64,000 bases of DNA from JAHFPN01 sp963765745 (GCA_963765745.1 CAVXXM010000003.1:868001-932000); one strand, 5' to 3'. Counted from the first letter of the stretch, positions 23,835 through 34,055 are shown. Numbers and translations: made by a program. The notes: generated by a model not told the origin, from the sequence alone.

Positions 23835-25253
23835 TCAGCGGGCGTGACGGTGATTGCCGTTCGTGCGCGGGCCGTGCTGATCCCGAGCCGGCTTGCGCTG
23901 CATGAAGTTTACACCGGAAAGCTCGGTGCCGCGAAGCTCCCCGCTGCGCGGCTCACTATGCTCGTGGCGCGGTGCTTCGGCCCTGCCTTGACCGGGACCG
24001 TGGCCCGAGCCGTGGCGTCCGCGATGGGGCTTGTTTCCGCGGCCATGCTGACGGTGATGGCCGTTCTGCGCGGGACGATTTCCGTGCGAACGATGCGCTT
24101 TCGGTGCGGCCCGATGGGGCTCCTTGCGCAAATCGGTCGAGGCGATCGGCATGCGGATCAGCCGTTCGATATCGCGAAGAAACGGCGTCTCGGTGTGATC
24201 GCAGAACGAGATCGCGACGCCCGTGTTGCCGGCGCGCGCGGTGCGGCCGATGCGATGCACGTAGCTCTCGGGAATGTTCGGCAGATCGTAGTTGATGACG
24301 TGACTGATGCCGTCGACGTCGATGCCGCGGGCGGCGATATCGGTGGCGATCAGGACGCGTACCTTACCTTCACGGAAATCGGCGAGCACGCGCTCGCGCT
24401 GATTTTGCGACTTGTTGCCGTGGATCGCCTCAGCGGCGATCCCAGCGCTCTTGAGCCCGCGCACGACGCGGTCGGCGCCGCGCTTGGTACGGGTGAAGAC
24501 GAGCGCCCGGTCGATGGGCTCCCGCTTCAGGAGATCGGCGAGCAGTGTGCCCTTGGCGGCCTGATCGACGAGCAGAATGCGCTGATCGACAAGGTCAACG
24601 GTCTTGGCGGCCGGTGTCACGGCGACGCGGACGGGATCGCGCAGCAGCTTGGCCACCAGCGACTCGATCTCGCCCGGCATGGTCGCCGAGAAGAACAGCG
24701 TCTGACGCTGCGCCGGCAGCTTGGCGACGACCGTGCGGATATCGTGGATGAAGCCCATGTCGAGCATCCGGTCGGCCTCGTCGAGCACGAAGACCTCGAC
24801 GCGATCGAGCATGACCGCGCGGCTTCGCATCAAATCGAGCAGCCGGCCGGGCGTGGCGACCAGCACGTCGACGCCGCCGGAGAGTGCGCGAATTTGACGG
24901 CTCATCGGAACGCCGCCGATGGCGAGCGCGACCGTGGGCCGCACGTGGCGCCCATAGGTGCGGAAACTCTCGAGGATCTGGCCGGAGAGCTCGCGCGTCG
25001 GGCTGAGCACCAGTACGCGGCAGAAGCGCGGCTCGCGCCGCATCGGCTGCGCGAGCAGATGGTTCAGGATCGGAAGCGCGAAGGCGGCCGTCTTGCCGGT
25101 ACCGGTCTGGGCGATGCCGACGAGGTCGCGGCGCGCGAGAACGTGGGGAATGGCCTGTTTCTGAATCGGCGTCGGGACGGTGTAGTTTTCTTCGGCGAGA
25201 GCGCGGGTGATCGGCGCTGCGAGGCCGAGTTCATTGAAGGAATTCAATTGCAT
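23835..25253 (-). CDS. DEAD-box ATP-dependent RNA helicase (RhlE-like)
   Basis: A 472-residue helicase with all core motifs: Q motif (YTVPTPIQKQAIPHVL), I AQTGTGKTAAF, Ia PTREL, Ib TPGRLLDL, II DEAD, III SAT, V ATDIAARGIDVDGISHVINY (split here), VI HRIGRTARAG. The last about 95 residues are a His/Arg/Gly-rich tail (HRSHGNRPAQNGHHRQHGRG), typical for RNA binding. Likely remodels ribosomes or structured mRNA, often in the cold. Followed by infA. The 312 bases upstream (25254-25565) hold only a possible 18-codon frame on the other strand. Confidence 0.94.
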   Translation of the reverse strand: MQLNSFNELGLAAPITRALAEENYTVPTPIQKQAIPHVLARRDLVGIAQTGTGKTAAFALPILNHLLAQPMRREPRFCRVLVLSPTRELSGQILESFRTYGRHVRPTVALAIGGVPMSRQIRALSGGVDVLVATPGRLLDLMRSRAVMLDRVEVFVLDEADRMLDMGFIHDIRTVVAKLPAQRQTLFFSATMPGEIESLVAKLLRDPVRVAVTPAAKTVDLVDQRILLVDQAAKGTLLADLLKREPIDRALVFTRTKRGADRVVRGLKSAGIAAEAIHGNKSQNQRERVLADFREGKVRVLIATDIAARGIDVDGISHVINYDLPNIPESYVHRIGRTARAGNTGVAISFCDHTETPFLRDIERLIRMPIASTDLRKEPHRAAPKAHRSHGNRPAQNGHHRQHGRGNKPHRGRHGSGHGPGQGRAEAPRHEHSEPRSGELRGTELSGVNFMQRKPARDQHGPRTNGNHRHAR

Positions 25254-25368
25254 TTTCTTTCATACATGCGAATCGAAACCGGCTCGGCCGCAAGGCCAGC
25301 CAGCCGCGAGTCGCGGGGGTGGATCGAAGACGCCCCGCGTGACCTGGGTTGTCGATGGAGGTAGTTTG

Positions 25369-25425
25369 ATGAACGGGCGGAAAAAGTTGCTAGCGATTTC
25401 AAACACGCGGCCCGCGAGCACCTGA
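25369..25425 (+). other. possible 18-codon leader peptide upstream of the ThDP enzyme
   Basis: GGAGG (25357-25361), seven bases, then ATG 25369 encodes MNGRKKLLAISNTRPAST and TGA. It lies 140 bases ahead of the ThDP-enzyme start, inside the 312-base gap shared with the helicase. Only the ribosome site argues for it; no attenuator structure was found. Confidence 0.2.
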
Positions 25426-25565
25426 GGCGCTCTATCCAGCGAGCTTAGAGCAGAGTCGCATGGCGATATCAAGGCTTTAATGCAGGACGACCTCGACACG
25501 CCGTTGCCAGTCTGCAAACTCCCGCCCGCACGGCAGCGGCACGGCAAACGTTAACGAGAATTCAC

Positions 25566-27197
25566 ATGGACCGGATGAGCACTGCCGAGGCAACCGTCGC
25601 CACACTGCTCGCGAACGGCCTCGACACCGTCTACGCGCTGCCGGGCGTACACAACGATTTCCTGTTCGACGCGTTCTTCAAGGCGGGCGAGAAGCTGCGC
25701 GTGGTGCATGCGCGCCACGAACAGGGCGCGGGCTACATGGCGCTCGGCGCCGCGCTCGCGACCAACAAGCCCCATGCCTATGCCGTAGTGCCGGGACCGG
25801 GCCTGCTGAATACGAGCGCGGCTTTGCTCACGGCCTATTCCATGAACGCGCCGGTGCTGGCGCTAATCGGCCAAATCCCGGATGCGGACATCGGGCGCGG
25901 CATCGGGCACCTGCACGAGATTCGCGACCAGGCCGGGATCATCTCGCGTCTAGTGGATTTCTCCGCGCGCATCCGCGCGCCCAAGGACGCGCCGGGACTG
26001 GTTGCCAAAGCTATGCAGGCGCTGTTTTCCGGCCGGCCGGGGCCGGCGGCGCTCGAATGCGCCATCGATGTCTGGGGCCGCGAGGGCGTGGTTCCGCCGA
26101 TCAAAGCGGCTGCGCCGCCGCGGCCGCCGAAGATCGACGAAGACGCGATCCGCAAGGCCGCGAAGATTCTCGGGCAGGCCGAGCGTCCGCTCATCATCGC
26201 CGGTGGTGGCGCCCAAGGCGCGGCCGAAGAGGTCGCCGAACTGTCCGCCATGCTGCAAGCGCCGGTCAGCGCGTGGCGGCGCGGACGCGGCGTGCTTTCG
26301 AGCCGCGATCCGTTGAGCGTCACGCTGCCGCTCGGTCACGAGCTATGGGGCGAAGCCGATGTCGCGATCGGGATCGGAACGCATATGGTCTACCAGTTCA
26401 CGCAATGGGGCATGGACAAGAAAATCAAGATCGTGCGCATCGACGCCGATCCGAAGGAGCCGGCGCGCCTGCACAAGCCGGCGGCGGCGCTGGTCGGCGA
26501 CGCCAAGCCGATTCTCAGACGGCTCCTCGAAGTATTGCCCAAATATAATCGCAAGCGGACTTCGCGACGCGAGGACATGCAGCAGCGGCAGGCAAAATGG
26601 GCTGCCCGATTCGCCAAGCTCACGACGCAATTGGGTTTCCTCGACGCGATCCGCGCCGAGCTGCCGGAGGATGGAATTTTCGTCGACGAAGTGACGCAGC
26701 TCGGCTTTGCCGCGCGGCTCGCCTTTCCGGTCTATCGGCCGCGGACGTTCCTGTCGCCGGGCTATCAGGACAATCTCGGCTGGGGCTTCGCCACGGCGCT
26801 GGGCGTGCAGGATGCCCGGCGCGACGTGCCGGTGGTGTCGATCAACGGCGACGGCGGGTTCATGTACACCGCGAACGAGCTTGCCACCGCCATGCGCCAC
26901 AAGATCCCGCTCACCGCCATCGTGTTCGCCGACGGCGCGTTCGGCAATGTGCGCCGCATCCAGGAGGAGAGTTTCGGCAACCGCTTGATCGCCAGCGATC
27001 TGGCCAATCCCGATTTCGTGAAATTCGCCGAGAGTTTCGGCGCTGCCGCCGAGCGGGTACGCACGCCTAGCGAACTGCGCGCCGCGCTCCGGCGCAGCTT
27101 CGCGCGCCGCGACCTGCCGACGCTGATCGAAGTGCCGGTCGGACCGATGCCGAGTCCCTGGGAGTTCATCCGCCTGCCGAAGGTGCGCGGGGTCTGA
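25566..27197 (+). CDS. thiamine-diphosphate-dependent enzyme, acetolactate-synthase-like
   Basis: A 543-residue ThDP enzyme of the IlvB/benzoylformate decarboxylase superfamily. PYR domain 1-165 has the cofactor-activating Glu in RHEQGAGYMA and GPGLLNTSAAL; a central Rossmann-like domain (about 190-320, IIAGGGAQGAAEEVAEL); PP domain (about 380-520) with the ThDP motif NGDGGFMYTANEL to FADGAFGNVRRIQEE. No FAD-binding signature typical of true acetolactate synthase is evident and no small subunit gene is nearby, so the substrate is open. Stands alone upstream of rnd. Confidence 0.9.
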   Translation: MDRMSTAEATVATLLANGLDTVYALPGVHNDFLFDAFFKAGEKLRVVHARHEQGAGYMALGAALATNKPHAYAVVPGPGLLNTSAALLTAYSMNAPVLALIGQIPDADIGRGIGHLHEIRDQAGIISRLVDFSARIRAPKDAPGLVAKAMQALFSGRPGPAALECAIDVWGREGVVPPIKAAAPPRPPKIDEDAIRKAAKILGQAERPLIIAGGGAQGAAEEVAELSAMLQAPVSAWRRGRGVLSSRDPLSVTLPLGHELWGEADVAIGIGTHMVYQFTQWGMDKKIKIVRIDADPKEPARLHKPAAALVGDAKPILRRLLEVLPKYNRKRTSRREDMQQRQAKWAARFAKLTTQLGFLDAIRAELPEDGIFVDEVTQLGFAARLAFPVYRPRTFLSPGYQDNLGWGFATALGVQDARRDVPVVSINGDGGFMYTANELATAMRHKIPLTAIVFADGAFGNVRRIQEESFGNRLIASDLANPDFVKFAESFGAAAERVRTPSELRAALRRSFARRDLPTLIEVPVGPMPSPWEFIRLPKVRGV

Positions 27198-27270
27198 CCG
27201 CGCCTTGTGGCCTCCACAATTCAGATTAGATACCCAAATTCGTCGCAGTTTCGCGTACAGTATCCGCAAC

Positions 27271-28419
27271 ATGGATCTCATCGCCACCACCACCGAGCTG
27301 GCCGCCGCCTGTGAGCGGTTCGCGCGCAATCCGTTTGTCAGCGTCGATACGGAATTCCTGCGCGAGACCACGTTCTGGCCGAAGCTCTGCGTCGTGCAGA
27401 TGGCGAGCCCCGACGAGGCGGTGGTGGTCGATGCGCTCGCCCCCGAGATCGACCTGCAGCCGCTGTTCCACCTGATGGCCGACGAGCGGGTGGCCAAGGT
27501 GTTCCACGCCGCGCGGCAGGACATCGAGATTTTCTGGAACCTCGCCAAGCTGGTGCCGGCGCCGCTGTTCGACACCCAGGTCGCGGCCATGGTGCTCGGC
27601 CACGGCGATTCCATTTCCTACGATCAGCTGGTGCAGCGGATCACCGGCGACCAGATCGACAAGTCGTCGCGCTTCACCGACTGGTCGCGCCGGCCCTTGA
27701 GCCCGGCGCAGGTCCATTACGCCGTGTCCGACGTGACGCATCTCGTCACCGTCTACGGCAAGCTCAAGTCCGAGCTTGAGAAGAAGGGCCGCGCCGATTG
27801 GGTGCGCGACGAGATGAAGGTGCTCTCCTCGCCAAAGACCTACATGCAGGAGCCGGAGCACGCCTGGGAGCGCCTGAAGTCGCGCGTGCGCAAGCCCAAG
27901 GATCTGGCGGTGCTGATCGAAATCGCGGCCTGGCGCGAGCGCGAAGCGCAAGCGCGCGACCTGCCCCGCCAGCGCGTGCTGAAGGACGAAGCGCTTGCCG
28001 AGATCGCCATGCAGCAGCCGAAAACGGCCGAAGCGCTCGCCAATATGCGCTTCCTTTCGCGCGGCTTCGAGCGCTCCAAGACCGGCGAGGCGATCCTGGC
28101 CGCGGTCACCGCCGGGCTGGCGCGCGATCCCAAGACGCTGCCGAGGCTGCAGCGCCCGCGCGCACTGTCGAACGGCGCGTCGGCCACGGTGGAGCTCCTG
28201 AAAGTGCTCCTGCGCATGAGCGCCGAGCGGCACGGTGTGGCCGCCAAGGTGATCGCCACCACCGACGATCTCGAGAAGATCGCGGCCGAGGACGACGCCG
28301 ATGTTCCGGCGCTCAAGGGCTGGCGGCGTGAGCTGTTCGGCGAGCAGGCGCTGAAGCTCAAGCGCGGCGAGCTTTCGCTCGCGGTCGAGAACGGCCGCGT
28401 GGTGCCGATCGGACGCTAG
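27271..28419 (+). CDS. rnd: ribonuclease D
   Basis: A 382-residue 3'-5' exonuclease that trims tRNA precursors. ATG 27271 (MDLIATTTELAAACERFARN) is chosen because homology starts there. DEDDy residues: FVSVDTEFLRE (Exo I), KVFHAARQDIEIFWNL (Exo II) and VHYAVSDVTHLV (Exo III, Tyr and Asp). An HRDC domain follows at about 205-285 (DLAVLIEIAAWREREAQARD). Converges on ppx with eight bases between. Confidence 0.95.
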   Translation: MDLIATTTELAAACERFARNPFVSVDTEFLRETTFWPKLCVVQMASPDEAVVVDALAPEIDLQPLFHLMADERVAKVFHAARQDIEIFWNLAKLVPAPLFDTQVAAMVLGHGDSISYDQLVQRITGDQIDKSSRFTDWSRRPLSPAQVHYAVSDVTHLVTVYGKLKSELEKKGRADWVRDEMKVLSSPKTYMQEPEHAWERLKSRVRKPKDLAVLIEIAAWREREAQARDLPRQRVLKDEALAEIAMQQPKTAEALANMRFLSRGFERSKTGEAILAAVTAGLARDPKTLPRLQRPRALSNGASATVELLKVLLRMSAERHGVAAKVIATTDDLEKIAAEDDADVPALKGWRRELFGEQALKLKRGELSLAVENGRVVPIGR

Positions 28420-28427
28420 CGGACGGT

Positions 28428-30002
28428 TTATTTCGTGACGATTGTCGTATCGCGGCCGACCAGTTTGCCGAGCTGACGGAGGCGATTCTTCAGCCGATCG
28501 CCGGCAAGGTCGGCGAGATCGCGCTGCAGCCGCAGCACCAGACGCCCGCGCTCGACCGCGAGCGGCGCGCGCGGCAATACCCCGGGCATCGAAGCCGAGA
28601 CGATATAGGCCACGCGCATGGCCGCACCGAGGATACGGGCGCGATCCAGCAGCCGCGTGGTCGCAAGCTCCCGCACGCGCGGCGAAAGCTCGTCGCCGCC
28701 GAGCCCATCGTGACGGAAGAACACCGAGAGCGCGAGGAACGCCCGCCCCGCGTGATCGACGCCTGTAAAGGTGGCGTGCGCAATGATGTTGAGCGACTGC
28801 TCGCCGCGATAATCGGGATGCGCGCGCCAGCCGATATCGGCGAGCAGACATGCCGCGTGGCGCAGCCGCCGCTCCTCGGGCCGTTCCTCGATCCCGGTCG
28901 AGGCCATGAAGTGGTCGGTCCATTTCACCAGCTCTTCGCCGTGACGCGGAGAGCGCGAACGCAGGAGATTGAGATCGGCGGCGGCCGCGAGCAGCGGGTC
29001 CTTGCGCTGCTCCTTCGGGTCGAGCAGATCGTGCAGCAGCCCCTCGCGCACGCCGAGCGCCGAGAGCACGAGCTGCTTCGGCTCGCCGAGACGAACGATT
29101 TGTTCGAGCACCATGGCGCCGAAGGGCAAGAGCGGCCGGCGCGCTTCGGACACCACGTCGATGCGCGACAGCGTATCGGGATCGACCCGATGCACCAGGC
29201 GGGCAAACTCGTTGGCCTCGCGCGCCGGGATCGTATAGCCGTGGGTCACGTGCAGCGGATAGCCGGTCTGCCACATGTGCAGGCGCGCCATCGAACGCCA
29301 GGTGCCGCCAACCATGTAGAACGTGCGCTTCCTCAGCGCCTTCATGATCGGCTCGCGCGACAGCGCCTTGCGCACGATCTTTTCGGCCTTGTCGAGATTG
29401 TCCCTGGAGGCGTCGGCGAGCGCGAGCACGCCGAGGGGAAGCGTCACGCCCTGCCCGATCTTGCCGCCTTCGACGTCGACCAGTTCGAGCGAGCCGCCGC
29501 CGAGATCGCCGACGATGCCGTCGGCGCCGTGAATTCCGGAGATGACGCCGAGCGCGGAAAGCCGCGCCTCCTTCTTGCCCGAAAGCACCTCGACCGGCGC
29601 GCCACAGGCGGCCTCGGCCTGAGCGATGAACGCGGAACCGTTCTTGGCCTCGCGCACGGCGGCGGTGGCGATCGCATAGATTTTTTCGACCTGCATCACG
29701 TCGCAGAGCGCCCGAAAGCGCCGGAGCGCGCCGAGCGCTTTCTTGATCGCGTCGGCCGGCAGCCGGCGTTTCGAAGCAACCTCGCGGCCGAGGCCGCAGA
29801 GAATCTTCTCGTTGAAGATCGGAGTGGGACTGCGGATCAGCCCCTCGTAGACGACGAGGCGGACGGAGTTGGAGCCGATGTCGATGACGGCGACCGGGCG
29901 AACGTGCGGCAGCCGGCCGTGGGCTTCGAGGGCCGCCGATTCAGTCGCGGTCGGCGCGGCGGACGAGGCTCCGAGGAGAAGAGTTTTTAAGAGATTTGCC
30001 AC
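28428..30002 (-). CDS. ppx: exopolyphosphatase (Ppx/GppA family)
   Basis: A 524-residue phosphatase that removes terminal phosphates from polyphosphate, or hydrolyses pppGpp. The ASKHA fold motifs are AVIDIGSNSVRLVVYEG and GIVGDLGGGSLELVDVEGG; YAIATAAVREAKNG lies between them. The C-terminal part contains the HD-like helical domain (LRHAACLLADIGWRAHPDYR). Its first 62 bases overlap the 3' end of ppk, so the two opposing polyphosphate enzymes are translated from one mRNA. Confidence 0.95.
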   Translation of the reverse strand: MANLLKTLLLGASSAAPTATESAALEAHGRLPHVRPVAVIDIGSNSVRLVVYEGLIRSPTPIFNEKILCGLGREVASKRRLPADAIKKALGALRRFRALCDVMQVEKIYAIATAAVREAKNGSAFIAQAEAACGAPVEVLSGKKEARLSALGVISGIHGADGIVGDLGGGSLELVDVEGGKIGQGVTLPLGVLALADASRDNLDKAEKIVRKALSREPIMKALRKRTFYMVGGTWRSMARLHMWQTGYPLHVTHGYTIPAREANEFARLVHRVDPDTLSRIDVVSEARRPLLPFGAMVLEQIVRLGEPKQLVLSALGVREGLLHDLLDPKEQRKDPLLAAAADLNLLRSRSPRHGEELVKWTDHFMASTGIEERPEERRLRHAACLLADIGWRAHPDYRGEQSLNIIAHATFTGVDHAGRAFLALSVFFRHDGLGGDELSPRVRELATTRLLDRARILGAAMRVAYIVSASMPGVLPRAPLAVERGRLVLRLQRDLADLAGDRLKNRLRQLGKLVGRDTTIVTK

Positions 30003-32196
30003 GGCCCGATAGGCTCGGGTTCGTCATGAAGTAGCGGTGGGCGTTGAATGATTCTTCGCCATGCGCGGGCACTATGCGGGTCGAGGTCCCGTCGGGCAAG
30101 ACCCGCCAGCTCTGCTCGTTATCTTTCAGATTGGCCACCATAATCTGGTCGAGCACCTGTTGATGGACCGTCGGGTTGAGAATCGGGCAGATCACCTCGA
30201 CGCGGCGATCGAGGTTCCGCGGCATCAGGTCGGCCGAGGAGATGTAGACCGCGGCCTTGGCGTGCGGCAGGCCGTGACCGGCGCCGAAGCAATAGATGCG
30301 GCCGTGCTCCAGGAAGCGGCCGACGATCGATTTGACACGGATGTTCTCCGAGAGGCCCGGGATGCCGGGACGCAGGCAGCAGATGCCGCGCACCACCATG
30401 TCGATTTGCACGCCGGCGGCGCTCGCAGCGTAAAGCGCGTCGATGATCTGCGCGTCGACCAGCGAATTGAGCTTGGCCCAGATCGCGGCCGGCCGGCCGG
30501 CGCGTGCATGGGCGATCTCCTCCTCGATGTGGGCGAGGATGCGCTGCCGCAGATTGAGCGGCGATACCGCCAGGCGCTCGAGGTCCTGGGGCTCGGCATA
30601 ACCGGTGATGAAATTGAAGATGCGCGCGACGTCACGCGCGATCACCGGGTCCGAAGTAAAGAACGAGAGGTCGGTATAGACGCGCGCGGTAACCGGATGA
30701 TAGTTGCCGGTGCCGACATGCACGAAATTCCTGAGTTCCTTGCCTTCGCGCTTCACCACGAGCGATAGCTTGGCGTGGGTCTTGAGTTCGATGAATCCGA
30801 ACACGACCTGCACGCCGGCGCGCTCGAGATCGCGCGCCCAGCGGATGTTGGCTTCCTCGTCGAAGCGCGCCTTCAGCTCCACGAGCGCGGTGACCGACTT
30901 TCCGGCTTCCGCGGCCTCGGTGAGCGCACGAACGATCGGACTGTCGGCGGAGGTGCGATAGAGCGTCTGCTTGATCGCGACCACGTCCGGGTCGTGCGCG
31001 GCCTGCATCAGGAATTGCACCACGACGTCGAAGGACTCGTAAGGGTGATGCACCACGAGGTCCTTCTGCCGGATCGCCGCGAAGCAATCGCCGCCATGAT
31101 CGCGGATACGCTCGGGGAAACGCGGATTGAAAACCGGGAATTTCAGGTCCGGCCGGTCGAGCGCATAGAGCTGACCGAACTCGTTGAGCGCCAGCGCGCC
31201 TTCGACCAGGAAGGTCTCGTCGTCGGTGACGCCGAGCGCGCGGGCCACGAAGCCGCGCAATTCAGCCGGCATCGCCGCATCGATCTCTAACCGGATCGCG
31301 GAGCCGCGGCGGCGGCGCTTGAGCGCGCTCTCGTATACGCGGACGAGATCCTCCGCCTCTTCTTCGATTTCGATGTCACTGTCGCGCAGGATGCGGAACG
31401 CGCCCTGGCCGCGCACGGCATAGCCGGGAAACAGACGCCCGATGAACAGGCCGATCGCGGTCTCCAGCGTGACGAAACGCGCAGGCGCCTCCTCGCCTGC
31501 ATCCGGCAGACGGATGAAGCGCTCGATCTTGGCGGGCACGCGGATCAGCGCATTCATGCCGCGACCGTCGGCGTTGCGCGCAAGCTGCAGTGCGAGCGAG
31601 AAGCCGAGATTGGGGATGAACGGAAACGGGTGCGCCGGATCGACCGAAAGCGGCGTCAGCACCGGGAAAATCTGGTGGAGGAAATGATCCTCGAGCCAGA
31701 TGCGCTCGTCGCGCGAAAGCTCGGCGCCGTCGATCAGCGCGATGCGGCTTCCGGCCAGCAAATTTCGAAGCACGCGCCAGCAAGCTTGCTGATCGCCGGC
31801 GAGCCTGCCGACCGCGGACGCGATCTCGATCAACTGGTCGGCCGGGCTGAGACCGTCGGGGCTCGCCGCCGTCACGCCGGCGCGCACCTGGGCCCGCAGG
31901 CCCGCGACGCGCACCATGAAAAATTCGTCGAGGTTGCCGGCGGAGATGGAAAGGAAACGCAACCGCTCCAGAAGCGGGTGGTTCGGGTTCTCCGCTTCTT
32001 CGAGAACACGCCGATTGAAATGCAGCCAGGACAGCTCGCGATTGATGAAGCGCTTGGAGCTCGACGCGAGTTCGGCCACGGGCGGCGCGGATTCCGACGC
32101 CGGCGCCGGAGCAACGAGCTCGGCGCGAACGGCACGCAACGCGGTTTCGCCCGCCGCCAAAGGCTTCCTCCCATATCTGGCTGATCTCGAAATCAT
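29941..32196 (-). CDS. ppk1: polyphosphate kinase 1
   Basis: A 751-residue enzyme that makes polyphosphate from ATP. N domain: FINRELSWLHFNRRVLEEAE, then FLSISAGNLDEFFMVRVAGL. The catalytic half has VVAIKQTLYRTSADSPIV, LVELKARFDEEANIRWAR and the phosphorylated-His region FVHVGTGNYHPVTARVYTDL; C-terminal RVEVICPI and DNEQSWRVLPDG follow. Length is normal. Upstream lies hda; downstream it overlaps ppx. Confidence 0.96.
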   Translation of the reverse strand: MISRSARYGRKPLAAGETALRAVRAELVAPAPASESAPPVAELASSSKRFINRELSWLHFNRRVLEEAENPNHPLLERLRFLSISAGNLDEFFMVRVAGLRAQVRAGVTAASPDGLSPADQLIEIASAVGRLAGDQQACWRVLRNLLAGSRIALIDGAELSRDERIWLEDHFLHQIFPVLTPLSVDPAHPFPFIPNLGFSLALQLARNADGRGMNALIRVPAKIERFIRLPDAGEEAPARFVTLETAIGLFIGRLFPGYAVRGQGAFRILRDSDIEIEEEAEDLVRVYESALKRRRRGSAIRLEIDAAMPAELRGFVARALGVTDDETFLVEGALALNEFGQLYALDRPDLKFPVFNPRFPERIRDHGGDCFAAIRQKDLVVHHPYESFDVVVQFLMQAAHDPDVVAIKQTLYRTSADSPIVRALTEAAEAGKSVTALVELKARFDEEANIRWARDLERAGVQVVFGFIELKTHAKLSLVVKREGKELRNFVHVGTGNYHPVTARVYTDLSFFTSDPVIARDVARIFNFITGYAEPQDLERLAVSPLNLRQRILAHIEEEIAHARAGRPAAIWAKLNSLVDAQIIDALYAASAAGVQIDMVVRGICCLRPGIPGLSENIRVKSIVGRFLEHGRIYCFGAGHGLPHAKAAVYISSADLMPRNLDRRVEVICPILNPTVHQQVLDQIMVANLKDNEQSWRVLPDGTSTRIVPAHGEESFNAHRYFMTNPSLSGRGKSLKNSSPRSLVRRADRD

Positions 32197-32268
32197 CCTA
32201 ACACCGGCGCAACAAAGCTATTATGACGATTGGATAACGGATTAAACCACTGACAATATAAGAAAATC

Positions 32269-32944
32269 CTACCCCGCGCGCAGCACCTCCGAAGCCAGCA
32301 TACGCGTCACCGAGCGGCCGCGCGCGAGCGCGGCTTGGTCGAGCCGCGACACGATCGCTTCGGCCGAGGCCAGCGAGCGCTCGATGCGCGCGACGAGGTA
32401 CGAAACCACGCCCTCGTCGATCGCAAGCTGGCGGTCGGCGAACAGCTTCACCAAAACCGCGGCGAGCAGGCTGTCGTCGGGCGGCGCAAGCGTGACCGCG
32501 GGAATCGCGCGCAACCGCGATGCGACGTCTGCGAGCGCGAACGGTCCTTGATCGAGACGTTCGCGCGCGGTGATCAGCAGGAAAGCGCCCTGCTCGCGCG
32601 CGAGATTGAGGAGATGAAACAGCGCGGGCTCGTCGACGCGGCTCGGTGCGAAGTCCTCGATCACCAGCGCGCCGGTCGCGAGCGCTCCGGGGACGCCGGC
32701 TGCGTTCAGTTCGCCAGCGGCGATGATGCGCGCACCTGAGCGTTCGGCCCAGATCGCGGCGAGATGGCTCTTGCCGGATCCGGCGGGTCCGACAATCGCC
32801 GCGCTCAAATGCGGCCAAGTCGGGCCAGCGCTCGACGAGCGCAAGGGCTGCGGCATTGGCCGGACTTTCGAGGAAATCGTCGCGGCGAAAGCTTTCAGCG
32901 TGCGGCAGGTCGAGCGCGAGTTGGCGGGCGCCATCCCCGCGCAT
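32269..32944 (-). CDS. hda: DnaA regulatory inactivator Hda-like protein; one frame break
   Basis: About 225 residues, homologous to DnaA domain III, which in E. coli acts with the sliding clamp to inactivate DnaA-ATP. ATG 32944 gives MRGDGARQLALDLPHAESFR (clamp-binding QLALDLPH start), then ALVERWP, Walker A VGPAGSGKSHLAAIW, LVIEDFAP and a C-terminal arginine-rich AAA+ lid. An extra base at about 32817 separates the first 42 codons from the rest. As in other alphaproteobacteria it lies between the AI-2E permease and ppk genes. Confidence 0.9.
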
Positions 32945-32947
32945 GGC

Positions 32948-34039
32948 TCAGCGTTCGCCCGATGAAGAACGCCGGCGCGGTTCACCGGTATAGATCGGGC
33001 TCGCCAGATATTGCGCGAGCGCGAAACGAACGAGCACGCCGACCGCGGCCGCGAGCGGCACGGCGAGCAAGAGCCCGACGAACCCAAAGAGCACGCCGAA
33101 GGCCAGGAGCGAAAACATGAGCCAGACCGGATGCAGTCCGATACTCTCGCCCACCAGCTTGGGCGACAGAATGTAGCCCTCGACGAATTGACCGAACAGG
33201 AAAATGCCGATCACGACAAAAATCGGCGTCAATTCCGGCCAGAATTGCACGAGTGCCACTCCGGTCGCGACCACGAGCCCGAACATGGAGCCGACATAGG
33301 GAATGAACGTCAGCAGACCGGCCATGAAGCCGATGAGCAGGCCGAAGTTCAGTCCGGCGATCGTGAGAGCGACGGCGTAATAGGAGCCCAGGATCAGCGC
33401 GACGCTCGACTGGCCGCGCACGAAGCCGGCGATTGCAAGATCCATGTCGCTTGCAAGCGCGCGAATCTGCCCACGATGCTTGCGCGGAATCCAGGAATCG
33501 ACCCGCGCCACCATCTCCGGCCAGTCATAGAGCACGTAAACCGCCACCACCGGCGTGATGATGAGAAACGCGAATATGCTGATCAGCGCGCGGCCGCCCG
33601 ACCACAGCGATTGCAGGAAAGCGCCGAACCAGCTCGCGCCCTGGGCCACGAGATCGCTGACCGTCTTTTGCAGATCGGGCATGCGGTCGCCCATCAGGCG
33701 CTGCAGCCATTCCTTATTTTCGGACGTGACCACGAGTTCCTGCAGACGAACGATGTAGCCCGGCATGCGCTGGATGAAGGCGAACATCTGGCTTCCGAGG
33801 ATCGGGACCAGCACGATCGCCGCGAGCACGAACAGGAGCACGACGAGGCCGATGATGATGAGTGTCGCGACCAGGCGGTTGACGCCGAGACGCTCCATCC
33901 GGTCGGCCACAGGAGTTAAAAAGTAAGCCAGCGCCATGCCGGCGACGAACGGCAGCAGCATCTCGTGCAAGAGCCACAAGAAGAAAATGAATACGATGAG
34001 CGCACTCGCCCAGAAGATCGCTTGCCGCTGCAGGCTCAT
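32948..34039 (-). CDS. AI-2E family transporter (PerM-like)
   Basis: A 363-residue membrane protein of the AI-2E exporter/PerM superfamily with about eight helices: AIFWASALIVFIFFLWLLHE, LPFVAGMALAYFLTPVADRM, LVVLLFVLAAIVLVPILGSQ near the start; GVLFGFVGLLLAVPLAAAVG near the end, and the family's GxxxGFxxGLLTFIPYVG stretch. Substrate unknown. It ends four bases from hda on the same strand and follows the CDP-alcohol transferase gene by 16 bases: one operon of three with hda. Confidence 0.93.
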   Translation of the reverse strand: MSLQRQAIFWASALIVFIFFLWLLHEMLLPFVAGMALAYFLTPVADRMERLGVNRLVATLIIIGLVVLLFVLAAIVLVPILGSQMFAFIQRMPGYIVRLQELVVTSENKEWLQRLMGDRMPDLQKTVSDLVAQGASWFGAFLQSLWSGGRALISIFAFLIITPVVAVYVLYDWPEMVARVDSWIPRKHRGQIRALASDMDLAIAGFVRGQSSVALILGSYYAVALTIAGLNFGLLIGFMAGLLTFIPYVGSMFGLVVATGVALVQFWPELTPIFVVIGIFLFGQFVEGYILSPKLVGESIGLHPVWLMFSLLAFGVLFGFVGLLLAVPLAAAVGVLVRFALAQYLASPIYTGEPRRRSSSGER

Positions 34040-34055
34040 GGGGATCGGGCCCCGC

